Of a DNA stretch of 64,000 nt, positions 41,233 through 55,066 are shown one piece after another (position 1 is the stretch's first letter; the number at the start of each line of letters is the position of its first letter). The translations under genes were made by a program, and so were the position numbers. The notes beneath the pieces were generated by a model. The model saw only the letters and a list, made by a program, of their open reading frames with translations, searched no databases and was not told where the DNA came from. The stretch spans positions 56,010,578 to 56,074,577 of the forward strand of contig NC_064438.1 of NCBI RefSeq assembly GCF_023343835.1. Direction: 5' to 3'. Source of the DNA: Lagopus muta. Its lineage: Eukaryota > Chordata > Aves > Galliformes > Phasianidae.

Positions 41233-41880
41233 CAACGATGCCTATTATCCTTGAGTATATCGACACTGGCAGATTTGGCACGCTCCCCCTTGTGCTGCAC
41301 ATCAGATGCCAAACCAAAAAGTGACAGAAGCACCAACTCTGGCTGGACAAAACCACATCCAAGCAAGCCTTTTTATGGTTAAGATCTAAGAGCTGTGAAG
41401 GAGACACTACTTGGACACTGCTGCCCTGACAGCAGCACTACTCAGGCAATGGCCCTACGCCCCTGGCCCCACTCGATTCATCCTTTCTGTTGCACCTCCA
41501 CCATAATCTCAAACACAAAGCTCAAAAACACAGAAGCCCAGGGCACTGCCACATGGGATTCCATCATCAGGTGACTTCAGGCTCTTCCTCCAGGGTGAAC
41601 AGATAAGCACATTGCTGAACTAACTACAGATTGCGTTTCCATGGCAATCTCTGAATTGTTACATTAAATGCAGAACTTTTTGAAATGAAGATCCTCCCTG
41701 ACTGTTAGTTTAAAACCAGCACACTCAACGCCATCACCAGCTGGTGCAGACACCAATTTCCCCTTGCAGCCACCACCAATTTCTGGTATTGCATTTCTAG
41801 TCCTAAAAACAACTTTGAACTCAAAGTTCCCACACAGCCCCATGCGTCAGCCAATGCAGTCCCTCAATAACTGCTGAATA

Positions 41881-42112
41881 GCAGAATCACAAGTTGGAAA
41901 AGTCCCCCAAGATCCCCAACACAACCTCACCCCACCATGCCCACGTCCCTCATGCTGCAGCTCCATGGCTCTGAACACTCCTAGGGACGGTGACCCCAGC
42001 ACTCCATGGGCAGCTGTGCCACTGCAGCACTGCTCCTCCTGAGAGGAAACAGTCCCTAATATCCAACCTGAGCCTCCCCTAGTGCAACTTGAGGTCATTC
42101 CCTATCACTAGG
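41881..42112 (-). mobile_element. CR1 LINE 3' fragment
   Basis: A diverged minus-strand copy: CACCCCACCATGCCCACGTC, CTAATATCCAACCTGAGCC and GAGGTCATTCCCTATCACTA are all CR1 words. Confidence 0.8.
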
Positions 42113-44313
42113 AACCCAGGAAAAGAGCATAACGTGCTCAGCAACGAGCATCTCTTCCCTTTCAGTTTTACAGGCAGAACATGACGTCACCCTTGCAACC
42201 AGTGCTAATGTCACCTTCCCTTCAGCAACACACTGTGGGGATAAGAGAGCTCCCACTTCTGCACACACACGCACCCAGTTGCTGGGTTAATTCTCTCCCC
42301 ATGCCTTCTGTGCTAATTCCAGCTCTTGCTGGAATTGGGTCACCTCCCAGTTCACTTTCCTCTGCAGAATGCAACTGAGCTATTTTGTTTCCCTTCTCAG
42401 TTGGATGCTAACAACTAAAATAACCTCATAAAAATAGAACTTCGGGGTGATGAAATAGAAGAGAGGATAGGAAATCAAGGCTGCTGCAAGTTTGCTCGAG
42501 CCTACTTTTCCACAATTCATAGCTGCTCAGTCAGGCCACCAACACACCTGGGTCAGTGTCCAGGCCAGAATCAAGGTGCAGGTGAAAGGCAGCAGAGAAG
42601 CATGCCTGCAATCTTCCCTTCCCCACTCAGAAGGGCATTTTGGAGGTGCTTTCAGGAGAAAAGCTGTGGTAGCTGCACACAGCAGTACCCTGGGGGAAGA
42701 AAAGGTGAAGGCAGTGCAACACACAGCTTTCCACCTTGAAATCCCAGGAGCTGGGAACGAAAGATCAGATTTCCTTGCTGAGTTTTCACGCCAGGGTGCT
42801 TGAAAGATGAGCTGAATTATGTGCTAAAAAGGCTTTCTTCAAACCATTTTCAGGAATCCAGCAGGACAAATCACTTCAACACCCTTCATTAAGGGAAAAC
42901 TGTAAATGAAGGTGAGCTCAGGTATTACATGAATGAGAACAGGACTGAACTGGTTACCCAGCGGGCTCGGAGGACACGTTTAGCCAGCAAAGTTGGTTCA
43001 GCTGCTCACAGCTATTTCAGGTCTACGGAGAAAGACAAAGGATAAAGTTATGCCTCACCTACTATGGATTTCTCATTTAAGGTTATATTTCCTCCTGTGT
43101 TTCAGTTGGTCTCCAGCTAGGCCAACAATACCATTTAAGGTTGAAAAGTTACAATTTGCATAACAAAATTATGCCTTAGTCAGAAGTTTTACTGCCAGAA
43201 TAATTGCCTCATTTGAATTCAGCATTCAGCTCATTGCACTGTTTTAATGGATCCAGATTTAAAGAAAACCTTCCTTTAATAGTTTCAGACAGCTACAAAA
43301 CTCCATCTGAATGGCACTGCCACTTCCCTTCAAGTTTTCAGGCCATGAGGAAGAGCTTTTAGTAGCAGATCTTACCTGAAAGCGTCGCTAAGAGAGAAGC
43401 AAATCCTCACCCCCACCACTTACACACTTTGCCATGAACATTCAAAATTCATCCTTCTTAAACACGAAGAACATCTTCCCCATGCATCAGCAGCACGTTT
43501 CATTCCTAGCTCCAGGAATCAGAGCAAGGATTTCCAGCAGAAAATGCTCTGAACGCAAACCAGAGCCCAATCCTTTCCCCCCAGTGCCCACCCTATTTCT
43601 GCACCACTGCAGTGCTGGCAAGCAGAGAACTGTGGCTGCTGCAGGTGAAGTTTTTAAGTTACAAGTTTTTTAATAAACACCAAAAATAATTGTTAAAAGG
43701 AGAAGTCACTGACAATTCCCTATCATACTTGAGAATAATTCTGTTTCTTTTCCCCTAGTCTGTAAGCCATCAAGCTTTCTCATTCTATCTTTAGAGACAG
43801 TGACTCTTCAGAACTTCATGGCATAAACATAAGAGATCCTCAATCCCACATGTGTGGTTTTGAAATGCTGATAAGAGAATTCTGCCAAGAGCCATCAGCG
43901 CTGAAACAACTGGCAGTGCTGCCTTCACACTGTTATTCCATCCTTAAGCCAATGAAGTGAGAGGACCAGGTTGTTTTTTGTTTTAATTTCTAATCAGCCA
44001 TGTCTCAGGCACATAAAAACAGGATACTTACAGTTCTGGAATGACACTGCTGTTTTTACAAGTTTCAGTACAGCTCCTTGTCACTACAGTTGGCTCCTAT
44101 GCTGGACTGGTGCATAAATGCAAGCCTTCATACATGCACACACCTCCCCTCTCTGTGTGGAAGGGAAGATCCATTAGCTACTGCACCAAGCCAACCAGAA
44201 TCTTTCTGCATTTATACATCATCTACATCACAACGGCCTAAAAACCAAAGTATTTCCTTGAATAGAAACTGGAGGAAAAAAAAATAATCAATACAAGAGG
44301 CTCCACTTTCACA

Positions 44314-44490
44314 ACTCACAGAATTGCAGGGGTTGGGAGGGACCTCCAAAGACCAAGTCCAACCCCCCCACTACATCAGCACCCCACCATAGGTCACACA
44401 GCTCAGTGTCCAGCCCTTGGCTACCTGCACAAAAGGAGACTCCACCAGCTCTCTGGGCAGCACTGCACCACTCTCACCATAAAGAAGTTC
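44314..44490 (-). mobile_element. CR1 LINE 3' fragment
   Basis: Minus strand: CAGAATTGCAGGGGTTGGGA, CAAGTCCAACCCCCCCACTA and CTCTCTGGGCAGCACTGCAC. Interrupted at 44491 by a plus-strand CR1 tail. Confidence 0.8.
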
Positions 44491-44534
44491 TAGATGATTT
44501 TAAAGGTCCCTTTCAAACCATTCTATGATTCTTT
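44491..44534 (+). mobile_element. CR1 LINE 3' tail (44 bp)
   Basis: Only the last 44 bp of a plus-strand CR1 is present: GATGATTTTAAAGGTCCCTT then CCATTCTATGATTCTTT. It abuts the opposite-strand copy, so the two 5' truncation points touch. Confidence 0.75.
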
Positions 44535-45430
44535 GTTCAACAAGACCAGACCCAGCACCAACCCAAAGTCCTTCCTAGGGTCTACAGAGAGCCTACAGAT
44601 CCCATCCTGCGCCTCGGTCAGGACTCCCAAAATGCCCTGTGAAGCACAAAGATTCCCTCTGGCCAGCAAAAACAACAAAACCAACTATGCTCTCAAACAG
44701 CACATTCACACTATATGTTTTCTGGGCAAAGCACCAGAAGGTTTTATTAAGAAGAATATTTCAATCTAAACCCAAAAGCTCCCCTAGAAGTTCTGTAAGC
44801 ACTCCAGTAGGCAAGATTTCCTAGCACTGCTGACTGCGCGTGCAACTCTGAAAAACCCCTCAGGACACACAAACACAAGGCACCAGCCAGAAAAAAAAAG
44901 GCAGCAGCAATGAAAAGCCACACCAAGAGCAACCTCTGGCAGGGCACATCTCTTCCCTGGCATCCCATCTCTCTTATGGGAAACTTTGCTCCTCTGCAAA
45001 GAACACTGACAATTACCAAGGACTGAGCGCTGCACGTCAGTTCAACCACGGTCAACCACTTGTTATTTCTGGAAGTGCTCAGTGGGTGCAATCTCCAGTA
45101 CCACTTCCATCCCCTTTGTACTGCTGGGGCAGGCAGAGCAGACAGAGAGCTGCTTCAAAGGCATTCTGCAGATCCTTCTGGGGTGGGAAAGTCCCAGCTA
45201 AGAGCCAGGGTGGACGACACTCTGCTACTCACTGAAGCTTGTTCTGGTGCATGGAAAGCATCCAAGCCTGGACAGAGGTGGGTTGGGAAGCACGGTGCTC
45301 CAGAGCAGGGGCTGGTGGGACTGTAGCAGCTGTGGAGGCATCTGGTTTCTTGAAAAAAGCACTCCCTTGCAGCACTACCTTCAGACTGAAGCAACTGCTC
45401 CCAATCCCTTTGTGCCTGCCTAACTGCAAC

Positions 45431-45567
45431 ACAGCATGGCCTGGGTTGCAAAGGAGCACAGTGCTGATCCAGTTCCAACCCCCTGCTGTGTGCAGGTCAC
45501 CAACCAGCAGCCCAGGCTGCCCAGAGCCACATCCAGCCTGGCCTTGAATGCCTGCAGGGATGGGGAC
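45431..45567 (-). mobile_element. CR1 LINE 3' fragment
   Basis: A minus-strand copy with GCAAAGGAGCACAGTGCTGA and CAGCAGCCCAGGCTGCCCAG, cut off at GGATGGGG. It lies about 300 bp from an inverted copy of the same subfamily at 45879. Confidence 0.9.
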
Positions 45568-45644
45568 AGAGAACAAGCAAGGAGTATCACAGACCACGCA
45601 GCTAAACAGGTCTCTTTTCACAAGACTTGCCAGTGTTTTGGATG

Positions 45645-46271
45645 TAGGTCGCTCTGAATGTACTGCCTCCTATTTATTTCCATGGAAACTCCAAGAGATA
45701 CAAAGAGCACAATAACACTATGTGACAGAACAAATTCTCAGCTACAAAACACTGTTTTTCAATGCAGTCACCACCATAAGCTCTGCAGGTTTGCCAACGA
45801 TGCACAAGATCCAGAACCAGCAGAGGTGACCCACTGTCACTGTTGCCACATCCACTGTTTGGTCTCCAAATAATTTGGTTGTGGATGCCCCATCCCTGCA
45901 GGCATTCAAGGCCAGGCTGGATGTGGCTCTGGGCAGCCTGGGCTGCTGGTTGGCGACCTGCACACAGCAGGGGGTTGGAGCTGGATGAGCACTGTGCTCC
46001 TTTATGGCTCCATAAACATTCACTGATGAATGTCAGTGGGTGCCATTATTTCTGCATGGAGGAATTCAATGACACACCTCTGCTTCACACTCACTTCTGT
46101 GTCAGATGCCATTTCATCAGGCTGCCCCTCCACTGCCCATCTGCCAACAAAATTTAACAGAATATTGGTTGAAAGGTTCAATCTCTACTGCCATACCATC
46201 AATTTCCACCTGCAATGTTGTGGGTCAACACAAGAAAAATAGGATGCATTGCTCTGGGAACAGCCATTGTA
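45645..46271 (+). mobile_element. Mariner-type DNA transposon (Galluhop-like), non-autonomous, split by a CR1
   Basis: The left end TAGGTCGCTCTGAATGTACTG and the right end, read on the other strand, ACAGAGCAATGCATCC-like sequence form diverged inverted repeats sharing CCTCCTATTT/ATCCTATTT. The internal text (ATTTATTTCCATGGAAACT, CAAAGAGCACAATAACACTA, TTCAATCTCTACTGCCATAC) matches, from memory, the chicken Galluhop mariner. TA lies at both ends, as expected for Tc1/mariner target duplication. Without the CR1 insertion the element is about 490 bp, so the transposase region is absent. The coordinates span both halves, 45645-45870 and 46008-46271. Confidence 0.75.
45879..46007 (+). mobile_element. 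CR1 LINE 3' fragment inserted in the mariner
   Basis: Plus-strand CR1 (GGATGCCCCATCCCTGCAGG to GAGCACTGTGCTCCTTTATG). Flanking mariner sequence carries CTCCAAA at 45864-45870 and CTCCATA at 46008-46014, a plausible short target duplication. The usual ATTCTATGA tail is missing. Confidence 0.85.
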
Positions 46272-49200
46272 CAAAGGCACTTACCAGATGACATACATCA
46301 ATTATTCATTGCAGCCTCAGGAAGCTCAGATCTCCGTTCCCTACTTTCCAATCACACCACAGATGACACAAGGATGACAGAAAGAGAGAAAACAACTGAA
46401 AGAGCTGGAATTCAGAGTCATCTCCAAAAGCATCTCCAAAGGCATTCAGCACCATGATGATGGCAGAGCAAGCATCCCAGACAGACATTCCCTAACTTTA
46501 CAGAAACTCTGATGTTTCCTTTTGGAAGCATTATCTTTCCACAATGTTCATTCCCTCTCTTATTAATTGCAACTGGACCAAGGTCGTTTTTAATACAGTG
46601 GGGTAAGAAGTTTCATCAGGTAGTTAAACCAGCAGTGACACTATTCAGACTTTAAGACATACAGAATGTGCACACGTGAAAGGCTGTAGGAATTAACCTT
46701 GGACTGAACTATCATTAAGAAACACAGGAGCTCAAAAGGAAGGATAAGCAGAAACAGAAGGAAAGCCACCAGTTTGTTCTTTGAAAGTCAAGCCTTAAAG
46801 GATCCAGTTCATGAAGCTGGCCACACTGTGGTGTAGAAGATTTCTCTGCAGACAGAGTGACCCAAGAGGCATTCTTCCAGGAGTCAAGAGGTGTTCTCAT
46901 TATAATGAACACATCCCAAATAAGAAAAACTCCAACTGAACACGTTTCTTCTTCAGGAAGGATACAAGAAGTAGCCATAGGTTTCAAGTCTTCAGATCAA
47001 TATTGCCTGGAATGCAGCGCTGCATTGGAGAAAGATTGTGGCATCTCCAGGCCTGCTGGTCTTACTTTGGTGTAAAACAGTGCTTTGAAAGAAAAGAGGA
47101 TTACAAGGACATGGGGAATGGGGAAAAGAAATAATACAATATGTCAGACCAATCTGAAGGTTTTCAGAAGAGCTTTCTTGAACAACACTCTGATGTGGTT
47201 TATTCATATGGTCTCAGGAGGCACACGAAGATCTACTGGGTAGGACAGATTTGACAAAAAGCTGTTGAAAGGCACAAAGAAGCTGTCTTAACAGCAGGGA
47301 GCCCCAGGTGATGAACAATAAAACACCAGCCTCAAAACCAAACACACTCCTCAAGAATCAGCCTGGAGAACCATTGGTTTTTCTTACAAACAGCCTCAAC
47401 AACAAAGCTACAGAAATGAAAGGCAATGCCAATAGGGATGAGGTGCAAAGCACTTGGTTAACAGAAACAGGGCAAAATTCTGAAGTACAGGTGGTGATAC
47501 AGCAGAAGGCTGAACACCAAGAAGCACAGTTTTCACTGAAAAAGGTGCTGCAAAGACACATCCATGACACAGAGGCAAATGAAGGCAGATCTGTGACACT
47601 GAAAAGCACTCCTATAAGGTCTCCCTTGGAAGTCAGCACACAGTTATTGTCCTGGCTCAGAGGAGATTTACCTTGACTAAGAACAGGCACTGCTCAGTAA
47701 GCTACTAGAAAGCACGGGGCCACTGGGCACAGCAAAACATAGGTGAGGGGATACAGCTGCAGCTTACAGAACACAGCAAAAAAGGTAATACTGAAAACGA
47801 GAGGAGGTCCTTATACAAAATAGGTAACACCACCAGCTCAAATTAAGCTGGCATGAACATTCGTTCCGGGGATCGAAACGTTCCTAACTGCACAGTTAGA
47901 GCTGTCATCTTCAGTAATGGTTTAATCTATGGGAGAAGAAAAGACAGAAGTCCGGCCTAAAAACAAGTTCACCCAAAGGATTACGAGACACTCCTTGGGA
48001 AAGCAAGGAGCTGGGCAACCAAGGGAGTCCTTTCCAGCCCTAAATTACTATGAGACTAACATAGCAAGTATGTGTTGCCTACACAACCACAAGGAACAAA
48101 GGTTAAAGTTTACTTTAAACCCACATGAATTTTGGAAATGAGAAAGCTGCCTCTCTTCCTTCAGATTGAGGAAGTCTAAGAGTCTTGGTTTCAAAGGAGA
48201 TACGTATTTTTTTGTTGTTCAAACTGGCATGTTCTTTCATTTGCATAAGCACAAGTTGTTCTGTACGGTGTTCCTATAACAGGACACAGTGAGAGGCGTT
48301 CACTTCATTGTCACATAAGCACAAGTGTTTGAAATCAGTTGTGCATTTCTTCTTAGCAAGAGACACAGGAGAAGGAGCAATACAAAACCTCAGATTAAGC
48401 CAATCCAGTTACTTACTCCATAGTAAGAGAAACCACAACAATGACTGCCAGCATTTCCACTGGCTGTAAGCTGACTGCATATTTTAAAGCCTACTGTGAT
48501 GAGCTACTCTCCAAAATACTTCAAAGCCACATTCCCAAATTAATTTACAGCTGTTACTAAACAGAATTATAATAATCAAAGGTTTCTCCAAGTACAGTAC
48601 CACCTGTAGTTGTCATTATCAAACAACAGTGTCAAAGAACATTTCTGCCCTCAAGCCATCACATTTTAGTTAAAGGCTATCGGAAAGTAAGGATTGAGAC
48701 CAACTAAGTGATACAAGATGATAAGAAAGCAAGGAGAAGGCCAAATGGGTGCTAAATGCTTAGCTAAAGGCAGGCCAGCTGCTCTGCTCGTACCGTTTGA
48801 CTTGATGGAAGGTAGAAGATGCAGAATTCAGTGGTTCCCTGTGGAGGCCAGCTCTGCAGGAACTCTTCATCGTAACTCCCCCTCCAGCTAAGGCACGCCG
48901 TCACAGCCAGTCCATCCTGGTTCACATGCAAGGCTCCCTCCTCAGCTCTCCTCGCCCTGCACAGAGCTTCACAGTGTCTCTCCCACCTAGAAACTGAACA
49001 AACATGAGAAAAGTAGCATCATGTCAGAGTACAGCAGGGCACAGGTATCGGGACAAGGATCCCTTCCCAAAGAAGGTGAAGAAGGATAGAAAATATGCAT
49101 AGATATAAATACACCACTACACATTGTAGATACTCTGTGTATACACAAACACACACCATACAGACATGTCCACATACATAAATATAAAAAGAACTTATAA

Positions 49201-49927
49201 ATATATAAAGAACTTATACAACATCATGCCATTATTGCAGCTGGGGTTTCTGAACACCATTAAAACAGAAATGAACACCCCCAACATCACGTATGCTGCT
49301 GTGCTTATATGCAGCTACAGCCCTACCTGGGTACCTCCCATGGGACACGTTGTCCTCCAGGCTCCATGCAAACCAGACACGCAAGCCCTTTCTTCTTGTT
49401 AGCACAGCATCAGGCCAGCAGTAAGATCTGATGCTGCCAGACGAGTTACGTTAGCGTTCTAATCAAAGTAACGTGTCCCCTTCATAGAGAACAAAATAAA
49501 CATGCCACCACCAAGCTCCAAACCTTCTCAAAACTGCCCTGTCTTTGCATCACACACAGATAAGGCAGCAGATTTCACCAAAACAAAGCTGTTCTGTATC
49601 TCACTTGCCTTCTACGCCTTGTCCTTGGAGCTGACACGGCAGCAGTGCTGCAGCATGCTTTGACAGTGGAAGAACAACCACCATCAAATTGGAACATGAA
49701 ACATGTGACGCAGTTCAGGTGCCCTGGAAAAGCTTGAATATTCAAGCCTGAGTTGCTGGTAGACTGCTATGGTGATTGCTTCCTTCCTCCTCTCTGATTG
49801 ACTACGCACAGCAATGCCGTAACGTAGAACACTAACGATAAAGCTGTGGCCTCACAGTATTTGGGATTCAGTGCAGGTTGTTCTCAGCTCCAAGATGAGA
49901 GCCTCTCCCATCACCTTCTGCCCATTG

Positions 49928-50088
49928 AGGTTCTGAATGCCCCCTCCCTGGAGGTGTTCAAGACAAGGCTGGATGGGGCTGTGAGCAGCCTGCTCTAGAG
50001 GGAGGTGTCCCTGCCTATAGCAGGGTGCTGGAACTGGATGGTCTTAAAGCTCCCTTCCAACCCATTCTGTGATTCTATGATGATTCTG
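49928..50088 (+). mobile_element. CR1 LINE 3' fragment
   Basis: Plus strand: GAATGCCCCCTCCCTGGAGG, CTAGAGGGAGGTGTCCCTGC and an intact GTGATTCTATGATGATTCT end. Confidence 0.9.
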
Positions 50089-52620
50089 CAACATCTGGGG
50101 ACTTCAGAGCAGCACCCACCTTTGCACTGTGCAAATCAATGTGGCTTACATCTCAATGCTGCCACTGAATGCTCCTGGCCTGGGAAGCCCTCTCCAACTT
50201 TGCAGCCAAGCTCAGTGAAAGCGGTTAAGGATGATTTTCTCAGCAGAGAGAGAGAGAAGTTGGTTTACATCCAGCTGGACTTGTGTGTTAAAGGAATTTC
50301 ACGATTCCTCCAGTGATGGGAAATGAGAGGTTAATCATTCACCCATGTTTGAGTAAGCAGGAGCCTAAAATAATACATAAAATATTATACAAATACATTC
50401 CAGTCCTTCACGAAGAAGTCTCTGCTGAGCTCCACACAATGCAAAGAAACACACTGAACTGAGAAGACAGAGGCATTGCACAGGCAGAGCTGGAGGGTGA
50501 GAGTGTGCCCTCTGCTCCACGAGACCAGAAAGACCAGCAGATAGAAGACATGGTTAAGAGCTGCACGCATCACAGCTTTGTACTTAAACACCATCCTCAC
50601 TAAACTACCCAGAGCCTGCAATAAGGACCTACCTGCACGAGTGAAATCTGAGCACCAAAAAGAAAAACCAGACATTTGGGATGTTTTTAGAAAATACATT
50701 TCTATAAACATATGCCCATTGCTTTATGAAAATGAGAAGTTCAACAAAATCATTCCTTTCCCAGGAACCACCAGTAAGAGGCACTGGAATTCTGACTTCC
50801 ATCCAAGCTTTTGTCTGGCTTCGCCTTCTGGCTTTACTGACACCAGCATTTCAGACTCAGCAGGAACTGTATCACAGAAACATTATTATATCCACACCCA
50901 AATAAATGCAAACATACAGTTTTAAGAATGCCAGTCACTTTTTCACTAGCTTAAACTCTGTTGATGTACCCCCGGTTGAGAGCACCGTGTGTTTTGTTGC
51001 AGTCCTGCTGCTTCGTAAATCAAAATGTAAAAAGAGAAACTGAGAAGTGATTAAAAAAAAGATAGCTATATATATAAGGAAAAAACCTCATTTATAGCAG
51101 AGCCTGAAAAGCAATAACATCATGCAAATTCACTCCAGTTGGGGTAGGCACAACCCCAATCCAAGCACAGGTATCGTATCATGGGATGCCATGCATTTAA
51201 AGAAAGGCCTAGCACCTTCTAGAGGAAGGCAAAAGCTGACAAAATCCATACTGACAAGTTCACAGTGCAGCCCAGATGAAAACACAGCTCCATACAAAGC
51301 ATGCTTTTTCCCCTTCTTTAGCTGCTGGTCTATAGAAAAGAGCTGAAATAGACTATTAATGGCAGCAATCTACTGACAAATTCCCACTGTGTGAGTACTA
51401 AAAAGCTGTGCTTGTGAATTAAAAAAAAAAAAAAGGAGAAATAATCAGCATCCAAGCCAGCACAGAGATACTTACTGCCTCTTAGCTACCACAGCATTTC
51501 TTAACAGAGGCTGATCCTTATCAGGAGATGCTTCCCTTCCTTGCTTAGTTTTGCAGAGTTGAGTGCAGCCTGAAAATCAAAATACAGATGCACAGAGAAA
51601 CAGAACAGAAAGAGGAAAATAAGAAACTAATCTTCTAGCTCTCCTTTCCTGAAACCGCCCCCAAACATATGCCTGGATGCATCAGATGTGGGAAGGACTC
51701 AGATCTTGGCAGCAGGAAGCATCACACTCACACTCTCAGCAGCGGACAGCAGATTGCTGGATGGTCTCACCAAACTCCCTACCTTACCATCATTTCTGAA
51801 CTGCTCCTGCAGTATTAAGTAGCATGGAATCAGGGGGAAATCGTCTGTGCAGCAACACACCACAGCTTTTGTTATTTACAGGCATTGCAGCAGTTAAAGC
51901 TTTACTGCAGGCCCAGCGTGTTTCCAGCAGCAACAGTAACTGCTGAAGTGTTCCAAAGGATGGGCTTGCTTCTTGAGAACATTTGCTTTCTAGGAAGGAG
52001 GCAGTGGCACAGGGACTGGCTCTGAGCAGAACCCCCGCTGTTGCTAAGAGCAGAACAGTCTCTGCCAGCCTGAGCAGCCCACCTCCAGACAGGGACTGGC
52101 TCTGGGATGCCCTCCAGCCACACAGCACCGTGGCACTGGCTCAGCTGGGCAGCAACCAGCACGCTCAGGAGGCAGAAGGAAGCAAAGGCAAGTCTTTCAA
52201 AAGAAACTCAGAAGAGTTAACACAGATATAGTCATTAGAAGGGACTTCAACCATCGCTCAGGCCTTATAATACAGAGCTTTGTTTGGTCTATACCAAGCA
52301 GTCAGCGACAGCTCCTGCATCCCAATGTTTCTGCTTTTTCATCCAATGCAGTGAGAATCTGGGATTCTGCATGGTGGATTCAACATATGCACTTCTAGCT
52401 CCTCTTTAATCATAGCTTCTTTCTAAAGCCACTCCTTGAAGCATACCGTGAAAGGTGCCTGCCCTCAAAGGGGTTTTTATATTCCTTCCAGTCAGTGGAA
52501 ATAAACTTTTGAACACACAACATGTAGTGTTTCACTTGTAAGAGGAGAACAAGCACGTGAGCTCCAAAGCCCTGAAGCTGGATTGCTCACTGCTGTCAAA
52601 CATCAGAACTTGAAGTCACC

Positions 52621-52739
52621 ATCCCTAGAGATGAAAGGTGGAGATGTGGCACTGAAGGACAGCTAGGTGGGGCACAGTGGTGAGAGACTGGCAGCTGAAC
52701 TAACTGATGATGGTCTTTTCCAATGCTAATGATTCTATA
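52621..52739 (+). mobile_element. CR1 LINE 3' fragment, decayed
   Basis: Plus strand: GGAGATGTGGCACTGAAGGA, GATGGTCTTTTCCAATGCTA and GATTCTATAC. Same older subfamily as 14120-14231. Confidence 0.75.
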
Positions 52740-54949
52740 CCTGCTGCATTATCAAGTCCTCATTCTAATGAAGCACCACAGGGAGAGCCTGTCTCCCTTT
52801 CCAAGATCATGTCAATCAAGAATGAAAGGTTTTCAACTTACAGCTCTGGTGTTTTCCCCTCTTCAGGTGTGCTTGGTGTTGGAATGAACTAGCTATCCCC
52901 TTTCCACTCAAAAGGGAAAATCTCAAAAGGGAAGAAGAAAACAAGCTCCACTGCACCTTACTGATGCTCTGTTTTTGTACTGGAAACGATCACAAGATGT
53001 TTCACTTGTTCAACTATTCCTGAAAGGCTTCAGCTGTCTTGCTCTATTTGCTTAGGGATATTATCTGTTGCTCAACTGGGAAGAAGAACTGGCTCACTGG
53101 ATTTGTTCTGCTTGACCCAAGAGAAAAACAAAACCAGCATAAATCCATTATTTGTCAATTCTGCTGCAGCACTGATGACAAACACACAGATCACACATTA
53201 CTTCACTCTCTAGAAAGCAACCACCTCCTTTGGCACTCACTGCCACTGCTTAATCCATGCTGTGTCCCGAATGATAAGCAGAGGGTAGCTGAGCACTGTT
53301 GCTACAGCTGCAGTGCTCTTGGGTTACTAGGTATGGGTAAAGACACTGCAGTGCATTTAGGGCCACGTGATCCATGAGCCACAGCTGAATTATTCAGCAT
53401 ATAAAACTAGATTTGTTTTGCCATGCAGATTGTGAATTAATGGAAGCTCAGCTGAATGGCTACTTTCTTGGGGCGAGGGGAAGGAGAAAGCTTCCAGAAG
53501 CCTTCCTATTATAGAAGCAATAGAGCTAGTTCCAAAAATAGTAGGCAAGCACTCCAAGAGCTCTGGAGACGTCGTGCCCTGGTTTTATGAGGCTGAAGCC
53601 TCACTCAATTGCTCCTCTACATGCAGAGGATGCTGGAAACGTCTGAAAGATGCAGAAATGACATTAAATTGGGAGTTTCAGGACAAACACCAGAGAGAAA
53701 TCTAGACAGTCTAGATGAAAGAGATCAACCTGAATACCAACAGGGAGCAACCTGTCCCACTTTAGAGACAGACAGATAAAAGCAGAAAGCAGAATCCTAT
53801 CTTTCCTCAAGAACACAATGTTAGTTTGCTAAAGATCATGATTATTAGAACAGTGATGCTGCAGATTGAGATTGTCAACAGCAATTGCATCACTCTGTTT
53901 TGCTTTTTGGATATTAGGGACCCTGGCTAGAGAGGTTCACTTGACTCATTTTGGCACGCATTTGGTAGATGTGTTTTTGCTGCAACAGCTAATAAATAGT
54001 CCATCACATGGCCTGGCTGACAGTAATCATGCACTGGTTAGCCAGCAATGGTTTGTTAGTGATCCAACAGGACAGCATAACCCACTCTAATTCTTAATTT
54101 TCAGTTTCTTTGTCCGTTTTGCAGCAGCACTTACACTACAATGAGAATAAACTACTTTGCAGTACTCCTCTGACTACAGATGTAACTCTGCACCTTTGTA
54201 CTCCAGCACAGGACTACTTTTCTATTGGCACATCCTGAAATAGCATCAGGAAACAAATCCTCCACTTGATGCTCTAAGATAAAGTCTCCCCACAACACAG
54301 CACACAGTGCTAAATAGGGTATTAAATGCTTCTAAAGCCACTAGATAGGCAAACACAGTTCCTTCTTGCGAGCTTTGTTAATAAAGAGAACCCCACAGTA
54401 AGTGACTTGGTATTAATCACTGTATTTATCAGCTTTGATGTTTGCTGAATATGGCTCCTTCTGGCTTGGATGAGCCTTTGGGATGACAGCTGTGCTCTGA
54501 TGCAGACTGCCCCAAATGCTGTGTGCACAGGTCCAGCCCCAGCAGCTCAGCAGGGCGAGCTGCAAGTGATTTTTGTTCCTTTCTGCAGAATCACTCTCCT
54601 TAACCAAAGGGCTATACAGCAGATTTCTCTGTCCTGTATCTTTCCCAGCAAAATCCAGCCTTTGAAAAAATAAAAGTGGATTCATTCAGCTAACTCATAG
54701 GAGAGCTGTCAACTGACAGTATTCACTATGCATTCCAAAAGCATCCCAATTTTTCTCAGTGGGCTCCAAAACTACACTTAGCAACGGGAAGCCCTGCTAG
54801 AGCAAGGGAAACAGTAGGTTAAAGATGACAGTGCCCACAGAAAATTGCTTTATAAGTAACTGTGACATTTCTGTGCAGTATTTCTGTACTTGAAAATACC
54901 CATTTTTTGTAGTATATTCCTGAATCCACCCTGTTTTCATATATGGGTA

Positions 54950-55066
54950 TCCCAGGCTGGATGTGGCTCTGGGCAGCCTGGTCTGGTAGGTGGTGACCCT
55001 GCACATAGCAGGGGGTTGAAACCTGATGATCATTCTGGGCCTTCTCAATCCAGGCCATTGTATCTT
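54950..55066 (+). mobile_element. CR1 LINE 3' fragment
   Basis: Plus strand: CCAGGCTGGATGTGGCTCTG, CATAGCAGGGGGTTGAAACC and CAATCCAGGCCATTGTATC. The tail is decayed. Confidence 0.8.

Noticed and set aside
46690-48120. Possible unrecognised transposon or retroviral remnant in the FBXO34 intron
   Set aside because: The frames at 46857-47075 and 47308-47676 show no protein motif. No terminal repeats, primer-binding site or polypurine tract were seen, so I cannot support an element.
52010-52115. Repeated GGGACTGGCTCTG as a tandem repeat
   Set aside because: Only two copies of about 13 bp are present, 80 bp apart, with unrelated surroundings.
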